Assembly (NCBI GenBank): GCA_965365345.1
Contig: CBDUBH010000018.1
Span: 1 to 43,996 of the forward strand
Direction: 5' to 3'
Length of the DNA stretch: 43,996 nucleotides
From: CBDUBH01 sp965365345
GTDB lineage: Bacteria; Bacteroidota; Ignavibacteria; Ignavibacteriales; SURF-24
Below, piece by piece: positions 34,361 through 42,955 of this stretch (position 1 is the first letter of the stretch; each line of letters opens with the position of its first letter). The notes beneath the pieces are model-generated. The model saw nothing but the letters and a program-made list of their open reading frames with translations, ran no database searches and was not told the DNA's origin. A program made the translations under genes and the position numbers.

Positions 34361-36187
34361 ATGAAAAAAGTTCTTTTGTTTTTATTTATTGTTCTTTCCT
34401 TAATTTCATTCACAAAAATTACTGCACAATCCGGCGATACGGTTGCAATAGTAGGCGATACATACATTTCCAAAAATGAATTTTTAAAAAGATTTGAAAT
34501 GACTCCGTGGCCACGCGGCGCTTACGAAGAAACTTCCGAAGGCGCAAAAAACGAACTTCTTTATACGCTTATTGCAGAAAAACTTTGGGCGCAGCGCGCA
34601 AAAGAATTAAATGCCGATACTGCGCAAACTTTGAAAACTTCATTCAGTGAAATTGAAAAAATGTATGCGCGCGATGCTTTGTATAAAAAAGAAATTTCAG
34701 GAAAAATTCAGCCGACACAAAAATTATTACAGGAAGCTTACAGAAGAGCGCAGATTGATCTTAAAGTAAATTACGCAAGCTTTTTTGATAAATCGGATGC
34801 ACAAAAATTTTACGATCTTTTAAATCGCGGTTTGGAATTTGATTCTGCAAAAGCACTTTCAAAAAATATTTTGAGTGATTCGTTAATTCAAGTTTCATAC
34901 GGCGAAGTTGAAGAATTTGTTGAAGATTCGCTTTATCAACTTTTACCCGGCGGATTTACTTATCCGGTTCCCGCGCCAAACAGCTGGTTTGTATTTATGG
35001 TTGAAGAAGTTATAGAAAAGCCCGTAAAAACAACTGAAGAATCGCAAGCGCTTGAAAATAAAATGTCAAAAGTGATTGAATCAAGATTAACAGAAAAAAG
35101 ATTAAAAGAATATCAAGCAAGTTTTTTCGAAAATAAAAATGTAAATGTTAACGGCAAAATTATTGGAATTGTTACCGAAAAAGCGGTAAATATAATTGCA
35201 TCGAAACAGCAAAACCAAAACGGAAGTTTTTCTTTAAATTTTTATGACATCAAAAAAATTGAAAACGATTTTTCGCAGGAAGAATTAAAACAGCCCGTCA
35301 TCAAATTAGATAATGAAAATATTTCGCTTAAATATTTCTTGGATGCAATTACTTTTGAAGAATTTACTTTAAGATCAAACGAACCAAATTATGTTAAAGC
35401 TGCATTTCATACGCGTATAAGAAATTTTATTGATAAAGAACTTCTTGCAAGACAGGCATTAAAAGAAGGCTTACAGGCATTACCGGAAGTTAAAGATGAA
35501 ATTAAAATGTGGAAGGAAGCTTATCTTTCACAGATCGGAAAATCGGAATTTTTAAATTCAGTTGAAGTTACAGATAAAGAAATTGAAAATTATTATTCAC
35601 AAAGAAATGTTCAAGATGCAAATCTGGTTGAAGTAAAAGTAATTGAAATTTTGAATAATGATCTTGAAATAATTGAACATGTTTTAATTGAATTAAATAA
35701 AGGCGCGCGAATTCAGGAACTTGCCGCAAATTATTCGCAAAGAAGCGGAGCCAAAGAAAATAAAGGAGATCTTGGATTTATAAATTCTTCCAATCAAAAA
35801 GAAATTTGGGAAGTTGCTTCCAAAATGGAAATCGGCGAAGTTTACGGTCCGCTAAAATTAAATGAAGGTTATTCAATTTTTAAAGTTACCGATAAAAAAA
35901 GTTCGCAGGTAAATTCAAAATCATTTGCAGAAGCAAAAGATGAGATCAAAAATAATTTATCAACTTTCAAAACCCAGCGCGGACTTTCAAATTTTACGGC
36001 AAAACTTGCAAACGATTACGGCGTAAAAGTTAACGAAGAAACTTTAAAAGAAATTAAAGTTACAAATACAACAATGTTCGCTTATAAATATTTAGGTTTC
36101 GGCGGAAGAATTACCGCAGTTCCTTTGGTTACACCTTTTGCTGATTGGGTAAAACAGTGGAAAGAAAATCAACAAGATTTACCTTGA
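34361..36187 (+). CDS. Periplasmic parvulin-type peptidyl-prolyl isomerase (SurA/PrsA-like)
   Basis: A 608-residue exported foldase. Signal peptide: about 1-22 (ending KITAQS). The N-terminal half has SurA/PpiD-like helices; a parvulin (PpiC-type) domain occupies about 415-520, with LIELNKGARIQELAANYSQ, the diagnostic GDLGFINSS and EVYGPLKLNEGYSIFKV. The domain cis-trans isomerises prolyl bonds; proteins of this form usually help outer-membrane proteins fold. The first half may contain a second, degenerate PPIase-like domain (about 120-225). It precedes hslV by 63 nt and probably shares its transcript. Confidence 0.9.
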   Translation: MKKVLLFLFIVLSLISFTKITAQSGDTVAIVGDTYISKNEFLKRFEMTPWPRGAYEETSEGAKNELLYTLIAEKLWAQRAKELNADTAQTLKTSFSEIEKMYARDALYKKEISGKIQPTQKLLQEAYRRAQIDLKVNYASFFDKSDAQKFYDLLNRGLEFDSAKALSKNILSDSLIQVSYGEVEEFVEDSLYQLLPGGFTYPVPAPNSWFVFMVEEVIEKPVKTTEESQALENKMSKVIESRLTEKRLKEYQASFFENKNVNVNGKIIGIVTEKAVNIIASKQQNQNGSFSLNFYDIKKIENDFSQEELKQPVIKLDNENISLKYFLDAITFEEFTLRSNEPNYVKAAFHTRIRNFIDKELLARQALKEGLQALPEVKDEIKMWKEAYLSQIGKSEFLNSVEVTDKEIENYYSQRNVQDANLVEVKVIEILNNDLEIIEHVLIELNKGARIQELAANYSQRSGAKENKGDLGFINSSNQKEIWEVASKMEIGEVYGPLKLNEGYSIFKVTDKKSSQVNSKSFAEAKDEIKNNLSTFKTQRGLSNFTAKLANDYGVKVNEETLKEIKVTNTTMFAYKYLGFGGRITAVPLVTPFADWVKQWKENQQDLP

Positions 36188-36250
36188 TAAAGTTTTTGTA
36201 AATAGTAGTTTTAAAGGATCATAAATAAAAAATCAGGATTTAAAAATTTA

Positions 36251-36787
36251 ATGAGAATAAGATCAACAACAATACTCGGAATTGTGCATAATGGTGAAGT
36301 TGCACTTGGCGGTGATGGTCAAGTTACTTTAGGCAACACCGTAATGAAACACAATTCAATGAAAATAAGAAAATTATATAACGGAAAAGTTTTATGCGGA
36401 TTTGCCGGCTCGGCAGCAGATGCTTTTACACTTCTTGAAAGATTTGAAGAAAAATTAGAACAATACCGCGGAAACGTAAGCCGCGCCGCAGTTGAACTTG
36501 CAAAAGATTGGCGAACTGATAAATATTTACGCAAACTTGAAGCAATGCTGGCAATAGTAGCGGATAACCAAGCATTTATAGTATCGGGAACGGGCGATGT
36601 AATTGAACCCGATGATCAAATAGTTGCGATCGGCTCAGGCGGAATGTTCGCACTTGCCGCAGCAAAAATGCTGAAACAATACAGTAATCTTTCAGCAAAG
36701 GAAATTGTAGAAAAGGCATTGAAAACAGCAGCCGATATTTGCATTTACACAAATGACAAAATTAATGTTGAAACCATAGAAAAATAA
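36251..36787 (+). CDS. hslV: ATP-dependent protease peptidase subunit HslV
   Basis: A threonine protease of the HslUV (ClpQY) complex, a proteasome-like double hexamer. The propeptide is only five residues (MRIRS); after its removal Thr6 is the N-terminal nucleophile (TTILGIVHNGEVALGGDGQV). GNTVMKHNSMKIRKL and the inner-cavity lysine segment match HslV. VAIGSGGMFALAAAKML and the YTNDKI end are also diagnostic. Length 178 is typical. hslU follows after 15 nt in the same operon. Confidence 0.97.
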   Translation: MRIRSTTILGIVHNGEVALGGDGQVTLGNTVMKHNSMKIRKLYNGKVLCGFAGSAADAFTLLERFEEKLEQYRGNVSRAAVELAKDWRTDKYLRKLEAMLAIVADNQAFIVSGTGDVIEPDDQIVAIGSGGMFALAAAKMLKQYSNLSAKEIVEKALKTAADICIYTNDKINVETIEK

Positions 36788-36802
36788 AACCGGAAATTTA
36801 AA

Positions 36803-38191
36803 ATGGATAATGTTTCAGTTTATAATAACGAACTAATGAAAAATTTAACTCCGACTCAAATAGTAAATGAATTGGATAAATTTATAATCGGACAGTTTGA
36901 TGCAAAACGCGCGGTTGCAATTGCGCTTCGTAACAGATGGCGCAGACAGCAAATTGAAGAAAAGATGCGCGAAGAAATTATGCCCAACAATATAGTATTG
37001 ATTGGACCTACCGGAGTAGGAAAAACAGAAATTGCGAGAAGATTGGCAAAACTTGCAAACGCTCCATTCTTAAAAATAGAAGCATCAAAATTTACTGAAG
37101 TCGGTTATGTTGGACGCGATGTGGAATCAATGGTGCGAGATATTACGGATATCGGCGTGAATATGGTTAAAGCCGAAAAAACCGAAGAAGTTCAGGAAAA
37201 AGCCAATAAAATTGCAGAAGAAAAAATTCTTGATATTTTAATTCCGCCTGTAAAAAAGCCAAGCACCACTGAAATTGAAAATGATAACGATGAAGCATAT
37301 CAAAATCAAAAAACACGCGAATGGATGAAGCAAAAACTTCAAAATGGTGAACTTGATGATAAAATGGTTGAGTTTGATGCATCGGTTTCAAATTCCGGAA
37401 TGGGAATGCAGGTTTTGGGTCCTTTCGGAATTGACGATATGGGAATTAATATTCAGGAAATTATGAACAATATCGCTCCGAAGAAAAAGAAAAAAAGAAA
37501 AACCACCGTAAAAGAAGCACGTACAATTATTGCACAGGAAGAGGCGCAAAAATTAATTGACATGGAAGCCGTGCAAAAAGAAGCGATAAGAAGAGTTCAG
37601 GAATCCGGAATAATTTTTATTGATGAAATTGATAAAATTGCCGGCGGCGGAAAATCTCAAGGTCCTGATGTTTCACGCGAAGGTGTTCAAAGAGATTTAC
37701 TCCCGATTGTTGAAGGTTCAAGCGTAAATACAAAATACGGAGTTGTAAAAACAGACCATATTTTATTTATTGCATCCGGAGCGTTTCACGTTGCCAAACC
37801 TTCGGATCTGATTCCTGAACTTCAAGGAAGATTTCCGATTCGTGTTGAATTAAAAAGTTTGACCGAAGATGATTTTATCAAAATTTTAACAATTCCGCAA
37901 AATGCTCTTTTAAAACAATACGCAGCACTTTTACAAACCGAAGCCGTTGAAATTATTTTTACAGATGACGGAATAAAAGAAATTGCACGAATTGCAACCT
38001 TGGTAAATGAACAAGTTGAAAATATCGGTGCAAGAAGACTTCACACAATTTTAACAACATTGTTAGACAATATTCTTTTTGACGTTCCCGATAAATTACC
38101 TGAAACTTCTGTAAGTATTACAGGTGAATTGGTAAAAGATAAATTGGAAAGAATTGTTACCAACAGAGATTTAAGCAAATATATTTTATAA
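36803..38191 (+). CDS. hslU: ATP-dependent protease ATPase subunit HslU
   Basis: The AAA+ unfoldase partner of HslV. Walker A is GPTGVGKT (68-75), pore loop GYVGRD (101-106), Walker B IIFIDEIDK (about 270). The intermediate domain (about 110-250) contains the long charged stretch typical of HslU and a lysine-rich PKKKKKRKTT segment. Sensor region VEGSSVNTKYGVVKTDHILF and GARRLHTILTTLL follow. The C-terminus LSKYIL matches the conserved tail that docks into HslV to activate it. A terminator hairpin lies right after. The pair gives a second ATP-dependent protease alongside ClpX. Confidence 0.97.
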   Translation: MDNVSVYNNELMKNLTPTQIVNELDKFIIGQFDAKRAVAIALRNRWRRQQIEEKMREEIMPNNIVLIGPTGVGKTEIARRLAKLANAPFLKIEASKFTEVGYVGRDVESMVRDITDIGVNMVKAEKTEEVQEKANKIAEEKILDILIPPVKKPSTTEIENDNDEAYQNQKTREWMKQKLQNGELDDKMVEFDASVSNSGMGMQVLGPFGIDDMGINIQEIMNNIAPKKKKKRKTTVKEARTIIAQEEAQKLIDMEAVQKEAIRRVQESGIIFIDEIDKIAGGGKSQGPDVSREGVQRDLLPIVEGSSVNTKYGVVKTDHILFIASGAFHVAKPSDLIPELQGRFPIRVELKSLTEDDFIKILTIPQNALLKQYAALLQTEAVEIIFTDDGIKEIARIATLVNEQVENIGARRLHTILTTLLDNILFDVPDKLPETSVSITGELVKDKLERIVTNRDLSKYIL

Positions 38192-38209
38192 AAATTTGTA
38201 TCTTACATT

Positions 38210-38240
38210 AAAGAGGAAAATCATTTTTCCTCTTTTCTAT
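38210..38240 (+). terminator. Intrinsic terminator after hslU
   Basis: AAAGAGGAAAA (38210-38220) pairs with TTTTCCTCTTT (38225-38235), followed by TCTATTTTA. It begins 19 nt after the stop codon and ends the PPIase-hslV-hslU unit. Confidence 0.8.
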
Positions 38241-38326
38241 TTTAAATTAAAATTGAAAATTTAATTAAACGGAATATTTTAATTCATCAAAACAAATTTT
38301 ATTCTAACAAATCCGAAGAGAGAAAA

Positions 38327-38968
38327 ATGCGCGCGGTAAAACCAATTTTCATTTTGTTTATTTCAATATTTTTTGTGCAATGTTCAAGCGAAATGGTAAA
38401 TCTTGATAAATCAAAAAGAGAAGTTGCTTTTTATTACGAATCAGGAGAATACTCAAAAGAATTAAAAGAAATTTTGAACGATGCTTCAAAAAAGATTTCA
38501 AAAAATCAAAATTATGAAAATGCCGCCGTTGTTTTTGATGTTGATGAAACAGTGCTTTCAAATTATGAACATATAAAAGAAACCGGTTATGGCTATGTTC
38601 CCGAACTTTGGTACAATTGGGTTAACTCCGCAAAAGCGCCCGCAATTCCGGAAGTTTTGGAATTTTACAAAAATATTGTAGATAAAAATATCAAAATAAT
38701 TTTTCTTACCGGAAGAAAATCTGAATCATACGAAGCAACAATTAAAAATTTAAAGGAAACAGGATTTACGGAATTTGATACTTTGATTTGTAAATCAAAA
38801 ACTTACGATGGCGCGCCCGCCGGAAACTACAAAAGAATTGAAAGAACCGTTATGACCGAAAAAGGTTATAAAATAATTGCCTGCGTCGGCGATCAATGGA
38901 GCGATATGCAAGGCGAAAATACCGGCGAAAAAATTAAACTGCCGAATTATCTTTATTATATTGAGTGA
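38327..38968 (+). CDS. HAD-family acid phosphatase lipoprotein (class C / e(P4)-like)
   Basis: A 213-residue exported phosphatase that removes phosphate from nucleotides or other small esters. Lipobox at FFVQC (Cys19). The class C HAD signature VVFDVDETVLSNY (68-80) holds nucleophile Asp71 and general acid Asp73. FLTGRKSESY is motif II with Thr, Lys is in RIERTVMTEKGY (motif III), and VGDQWSDMQG is motif IV. In Haemophilus the e(P4) homologue dephosphorylates NMN and related compounds; a similar phosphate- or nucleotide-scavenging role is plausible here. It stands alone, with a good start codon context but no strong SD. Confidence 0.92.
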   Translation: MRAVKPIFILFISIFFVQCSSEMVNLDKSKREVAFYYESGEYSKELKEILNDASKKISKNQNYENAAVVFDVDETVLSNYEHIKETGYGYVPELWYNWVNSAKAPAIPEVLEFYKNIVDKNIKIIFLTGRKSESYEATIKNLKETGFTEFDTLICKSKTYDGAPAGNYKRIERTVMTEKGYKIIACVGDQWSDMQGENTGEKIKLPNYLYYIE

Positions 38969-39042
38969 TTAAAAAATCAATTTTTATTAAAAAATAATTC
39001 ATTATATTTGCTAAAACTTCACAACCTTCTTTGGGCAAAATA

Positions 39043-41202
39043 ATGAAAGATCTCAATAAAAGAAAAATTAAAGATGATCTTGAAAAATTCATCAATAAAT
39101 TGAATAAAAATTCTTCTGAATTTCTCGATCAGCAAAATATTGATGAAATTTCAAATTCAGATGATCATTTAATTTTACCCGAAGAAGAAATTGATTCTGA
39201 AAACGAAACTTTGCTTAAAGATTCAGAACCTATTTCAAAACCAGCTGATATTATTGAAGTTGATGAAAGTTCAACCGGAACAAAAAATTTTAACCATCTA
39301 AAGGAAATTGAAAAACGGTATAATCTGATCTCCGAAAATACCGGTGATGTAATTTGGTTTTTGGATTGGCAAACTCAAAATTTTACTTATGTAAGTCCAT
39401 CGGTTGAAAAGTTGCGCGGATTTTCTCCCGAAGAGATCAAAGATCAAAAATTAGAAGATACACTTTCTCCCGAAGCCTATAAATTCATAGCCGAAAATAT
39501 GCCGATACGCCTCGCGCAATTTTATCAGGGCGATGAATCAATGCGGATTATGACTCACGAAATTGATCAAACCTGTAAAGATGGTTCAATAATTCCCACA
39601 GAAGTTGTAACAAGTTTAATTCCAGATGAAACAGGAAAAGTTGTAGAAGTTCTCGGCATAACAAGAAATATTTCCGAGCGGAAAAAATCTGAGCAAAAAC
39701 TTAAAGACAGCGAAAAAATGTTCCGCTCATTAATTGAAAATACGCCTTTTCCGGTAGTTGTGGTTTCAAATTCAAACGGCGAAATTTTACACCTCAATAA
39801 AAAATTTACAGAAATTTTCGGATACGGAATTAAGAACATTCCAACATTTTCTGATTGGCTTAAACTTTCATCAGAAAAAGATGAATACAGAGAAAGAATT
39901 TCCGAAGCTGTAAAAAATATTTTAAAAGAAGATAAAGATTTTCATTATGAATTTTCCCCTTTTGAAACTTGGATTAAATGCAAAAACGGCGAAAAAAGAT
40001 ACGCCGAAACACGAATAATTTATTTTGAAAATATTCATGTAATTTTTTATAACGATCTAACCGAAAGAATAATTTCGCAGCAATCAATACGCAACAGCGA
40101 AATAAATCTTGAACGTGCGCAAAGATTGGCACAGATTGGAAATTGGTCAATAAATCCGAAGACAAACAGCAGTGTTTGGTCAAAAAATATGTTTGAGATT
40201 TTGGGGAAATCAACTTTGGAAATTCCATCTTTCGAATTATTTATTGAAGCTGTGCATCCGGAAGATAAAGAAAATCTGAAAAGACTTATAAAAGAAAAAA
40301 TATTTTCAAATGATTCACAATTTGAATCGGAATTCAGAATTATTAAAAATGATGAAGTAAAATATTTAAAACTTATTTCTGAAATTGCACGCGATAAAAA
40401 AGGCGCGGCTTCGCTTTTATTCGGAACAATTCAGGATATTTCCGATATAAAACAATATCAGTTTGAACTTGAAAAACTCAATTTAAAAATTGCCGAATCA
40501 GAAGTGAAATTCCGTGATCTGAACGCGCAAAAAGATAAACTTTTTTCAATAATAGCACACGATCTCAGAAATCCTTTCAATATTCTTCTTTCATTTTCAT
40601 CAATGCTGCTTGATAAAAATGCAAATCTTACAAAAGATGAATTTCAACAAAGCATAAATTCAATTTACGAAGCATCTAAAAGAGGAAATGAATTGCTTGA
40701 AAATTTACTTGACTGGGCAAAATTTCAAAGCAACAGAATTGAATTTCTTCCAGAAGAAATTTTCATTTCAGGAATTTTGAACGAAGCAATTTCATCAGTA
40801 AAAATGATCTCCGATAAAAAAAATATTTTAATTGAAACTGATTGCAATTCTGAATTTTCGGTAAAAGCCGATAAACAAATGCTGCAAACCGTTATCAGAA
40901 ATTTAATTACAAACGCAATAAAATTTTCACTTCAAAATGATATTGTTAAAATTGAAGTCGCAAAGTTAAGCAAAAATTATTTAATAACTGTAAAAGATAA
41001 CGGAATCGGAATTCCGCAGGAAGATATTGATAAACTTTTCCGCGCAGATGTAAAATACAGCCGTCCCGGAACTTTTAACGAAACAGGCACCGGTTTGGGA
41101 CTGGTTTTGTGTAAAGAATTTATTGAAAAACATGGCGGCAAAATTTGGGCTGAAAGCGAAGTTGGAAAAGGAGCAAGTTTTTATTTCACAATTCCGTTAT
41201 AA
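39043..41202 (+). CDS. Soluble PAS-domain sensor histidine kinase (orphan)
   Basis: I use ATG 39043; a TTG four codons earlier is less likely. The product has 719 residues, no membrane helix and no signal, so it senses inside the cell. Three PAS domains lie about 85-215, 220-345 and 350-480 (for example SENTGDVIWFLDWQTQNFTY, LIENTPFPVVVVSNSNGEI and AQRLAQIGNWSINPKTNS). A coiled coil leads to HisKA with phospho-acceptor His506 in IIAHDLRNPF. The HATPase domain shows the N box RNLITNAIKF, G1 DNGIGIP and G2 TGTGLGLVLCKEF. The PAS ligand is unknown, and no response regulator gene is adjacent. Confidence 0.93.
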   Translation: MKDLNKRKIKDDLEKFINKLNKNSSEFLDQQNIDEISNSDDHLILPEEEIDSENETLLKDSEPISKPADIIEVDESSTGTKNFNHLKEIEKRYNLISENTGDVIWFLDWQTQNFTYVSPSVEKLRGFSPEEIKDQKLEDTLSPEAYKFIAENMPIRLAQFYQGDESMRIMTHEIDQTCKDGSIIPTEVVTSLIPDETGKVVEVLGITRNISERKKSEQKLKDSEKMFRSLIENTPFPVVVVSNSNGEILHLNKKFTEIFGYGIKNIPTFSDWLKLSSEKDEYRERISEAVKNILKEDKDFHYEFSPFETWIKCKNGEKRYAETRIIYFENIHVIFYNDLTERIISQQSIRNSEINLERAQRLAQIGNWSINPKTNSSVWSKNMFEILGKSTLEIPSFELFIEAVHPEDKENLKRLIKEKIFSNDSQFESEFRIIKNDEVKYLKLISEIARDKKGAASLLFGTIQDISDIKQYQFELEKLNLKIAESEVKFRDLNAQKDKLFSIIAHDLRNPFNILLSFSSMLLDKNANLTKDEFQQSINSIYEASKRGNELLENLLDWAKFQSNRIEFLPEEIFISGILNEAISSVKMISDKKNILIETDCNSEFSVKADKQMLQTVIRNLITNAIKFSLQNDIVKIEVAKLSKNYLITVKDNGIGIPQEDIDKLFRADVKYSRPGTFNETGTGLGLVLCKEFIEKHGGKIWAESEVGKGASFYFTIPL

Positions 41203-41219
41203 ATAATTTTCAAAATCAA

Positions 41220-41263
41220 TAAAAAAATTCCCTTCGCTTAAAAAAAATTAAACAAAGGGAATT
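41220..41263 (-). terminator. Terminator of the tonB gene
   Basis: AATTCCCTT (41226-41234) pairs with AAGGGAATT (41255-41263), with a 20-nt loop. On the minus strand the stem leads into TTTTTTATTG, which suits the leftward tonB gene ending at 41360. The sensor kinase stop (41202) lies just on the other side, so it may be used from both directions. Confidence 0.65.
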
Positions 41264-41359
41264 GCAGGTGGAATGAAAAATTATTTTATAAAATTATTTG
41301 TAAAATTTATTGATAGTTATTTCACCCTTATAAATATTGATCGAAATTAACTTTTGGTT

Positions 41360-42025
41360 CTAATTTAATCTGAAAACCACGGGAATTGAAACTTTTACTT
41401 TTATAGGTTTTCCTCTTTGCAAACCCGGAGAAAATTTTGTTGCAAGAATCGCTTTGATGGCTTCTTCATCACAACCGCCGCCAATTCCTTTAACAATTTC
41501 CGCTTTAACAACATCGCCTTTTTCATTTACCGATGCGGCAATTACTACTTGTCCTTGAATTTCAGCTTTGCGCGCAATTTCAGGATATTTGATTTTTTTC
41601 ATGATCGATTGAATTCCGCCAATAGGCGCCGGTGGATTTTCAAGCGGAATAAATTTATAATCTGCATCGGATTCTTCAACAATTTTACTTTCCTTAGGCG
41701 CAGATTCTTTTGGCTTTGCAATATTTTCCGAAATATCAATTTCGGTCGCTTCAAGTTCAATATCAATAAGATCTTCAGTATTAATTGAAATAACAGGCGC
41801 AGCGGGTTTTTGCGGTACTTCGGGTTTTTCTTGGTTTGTTCTTATGATGTCTTCATGTACTACAAAAAACTCATCAAGTTGAATTTCTTCAGAAATTATT
41901 TTATCATATTTCGGCATGAATTTGAAAGCGGAAATTACAAATAAAAGTGAAATTATAATTCCAATTTCAAAAATGCGGTGGTAATTTTTTTTAAGATCGA
42001 ATTTAGGATTTTTACGCAGAGCCAT
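41360..42025 (-). CDS. tonB: TonB family energy-transducing protein
   Basis: TonB transmits inner-membrane proton-motive force to outer-membrane receptors. The 221-residue protein has a cytosolic tip, one membrane helix (about 18-36, IFEIGIIISLLFVISAF), a periplasmic linker with acidic and proline stretches, and the TonB_C domain (about 140-221: KYPEIARKAEIQGQVVIAAS, GGGCDEEAIKAILATKFSPG, KVSIPVVFRLN). GGAGG lies 5 nt before ATG on the minus strand (ATTACGGAGGAATTATG). exbB/exbD are not adjacent. It could energise the receptor at 768-3143, but they are 38 kb apart. Confidence 0.93.
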   Translation of the reverse strand: MALRKNPKFDLKKNYHRIFEIGIIISLLFVISAFKFMPKYDKIISEEIQLDEFFVVHEDIIRTNQEKPEVPQKPAAPVISINTEDLIDIELEATEIDISENIAKPKESAPKESKIVEESDADYKFIPLENPPAPIGGIQSIMKKIKYPEIARKAEIQGQVVIAASVNEKGDVVKAEIVKGIGGGCDEEAIKAILATKFSPGLQRGKPIKVKVSIPVVFRLN

Positions 42026-42092
42026 AATTCCTCCGTAATTTAAAGGAAGTTTAAATTTAGTTTTTTGAAGGAGCTCCTGAATCCTTTTTAGA

Positions 42093-42112
42093 AAGAAGTT
42101 TTCGAACTTCTT
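42093..42112. other. Small hairpin with TTCG loop in the tonB/pilin-like divergent region
   Basis: AAGAAGTT (42093-42100), loop TTCG, AACTTCTT (42105-42112). The TTCG loop makes the RNA hairpin stable on the plus strand. Its role is not clear: too far from the downstream gene for a simple attenuator and not followed by a T-run. The rest of the 276-base gap is AT-rich. Confidence 0.4.
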
Positions 42113-42397
42113 AAATTTTATACATAACGAATTTAAAGTAGTTCCGGAATTTTTTTAAAAGATTAAAAATAATTAAAAATTGAATAATATAAGGATGAAA
42201 AAATGGAATTATGGAAAATGGAAAAATTAGATTTATTATTAATAATATTTCATGAAAGGAAGTTTTTTTATTTAAAAATTTGAATTTTAAATTCATTTAA
42301 ATTGAAATTATTTCATCAACTGCTAATTTTACTTGTAATATTTACCTTTCCGGATTGTAAAAATCATCAAAATCAAAATAAAATCCCTAAAATTCAT

Positions 42398-42414
42398 TTG
42401 GCGCGCATTTTGCA
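42398..42414 (+). promoter_or_regulatory. Sigma-54 (-24/-12) promoter for the pilin-like operon
   Basis: TTGGCGCGCATTTTGCA matches the sigma-54 consensus TTGGCACG-N4-TTGCA at all but one fixed position, with exact GG-N10-GC spacing (GG 42400-42401, GC 42412-42413). The predicted transcription start, about 12 nt after the GC, is near 42425. That leaves a 5' leader of about 21 nt containing the AAGGTG Shine-Dalgarno (42433-42438) and the ATG at 42446. Sigma-54 promoters commonly drive pilin genes. rpoN is present at 32678-34180. I saw no other site of this quality in the gene-free gaps. Confidence 0.75.
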
Positions 42415-42445
42415 TAAATCCTTAAGAACAAAAAAGGTGTGCACT

Positions 42446-42940
42446 ATGGGCGGAATTCAAATGATATTAAGTTTAGGCGCAATGTTAATTTTTGCGTTAA
42501 CTTCAATAGGATTTAACAAAGCCTACTTACATACAACCACGGTTGAAACGGAAAACAAAGTTTACTTAACTGCTTTTTCTTTAGCTGATGATATGCTTGA
42601 AGAAATTAAAGCAAGAAGTTTTGACGAAAAAACAATTCAGTTTACAACCGCAAATTTAGCGAGTTTAACAACTACCGGAGCTTTCGGAATTGAACTTGGT
42701 GAAACTTCCGGAAATTCAAAAACTTTTGATGATATTGATGATTTTCATAATTATCAAAGATTAATAAGCGCACCGCACGCCGAAGATTACAATGTAAAAT
42801 GCAAAATTGAATATGTTGATGGAAATGATCCTGATAAAGTTTCTTCAACTCAAACTTTTTATAAAAGAGTTACTGTAACGGTTTCAAGTCCATTTTTGCG
42901 TAACAGCGTTGAATTAAAATATGTTTACACTTTAAAATAA
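42446..42940 (+). CDS. PilV-like minor pilin-like protein without recognisable prepilin site
   Basis: I place the start at ATG 42446, preceded by AAGGTG (42433-42438); an in-frame TTG at 42302 would lie upstream of the predicted transcription start. The product is 164 residues: an N-terminal hydrophobic helix (MGGIQMILSLGAMLIFALTS, then IGF) and then AYLHTTTVETENKVYLTAFS, with LADDMLEEIKARSFD resembling the PilV helix that runs into the body. The typical prepilin cleavage motif (Gly-Phe-Thr-x-x-Glu) is absent and no Glu5-like residue is present. The C-terminal part is beta-rich. First gene of a three-gene operon with a likely sigma-54 promoter. Confidence 0.75.
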   Translation: MGGIQMILSLGAMLIFALTSIGFNKAYLHTTTVETENKVYLTAFSLADDMLEEIKARSFDEKTIQFTTANLASLTTTGAFGIELGETSGNSKTFDDIDDFHNYQRLISAPHAEDYNVKCKIEYVDGNDPDKVSSTQTFYKRVTVTVSSPFLRNSVELKYVYTLK

Positions 42941-42955
42941 AAAGCGGGCAAAAAG

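Noticed and set aside
42302..42445. N-terminal extension of the PilV-like protein from TTG 42302
   Set aside because: It lies upstream of the predicted sigma-54 transcription start for most of its length, while ATG 42446 has a good Shine-Dalgarno and gives a pilin-like N-terminal helix.
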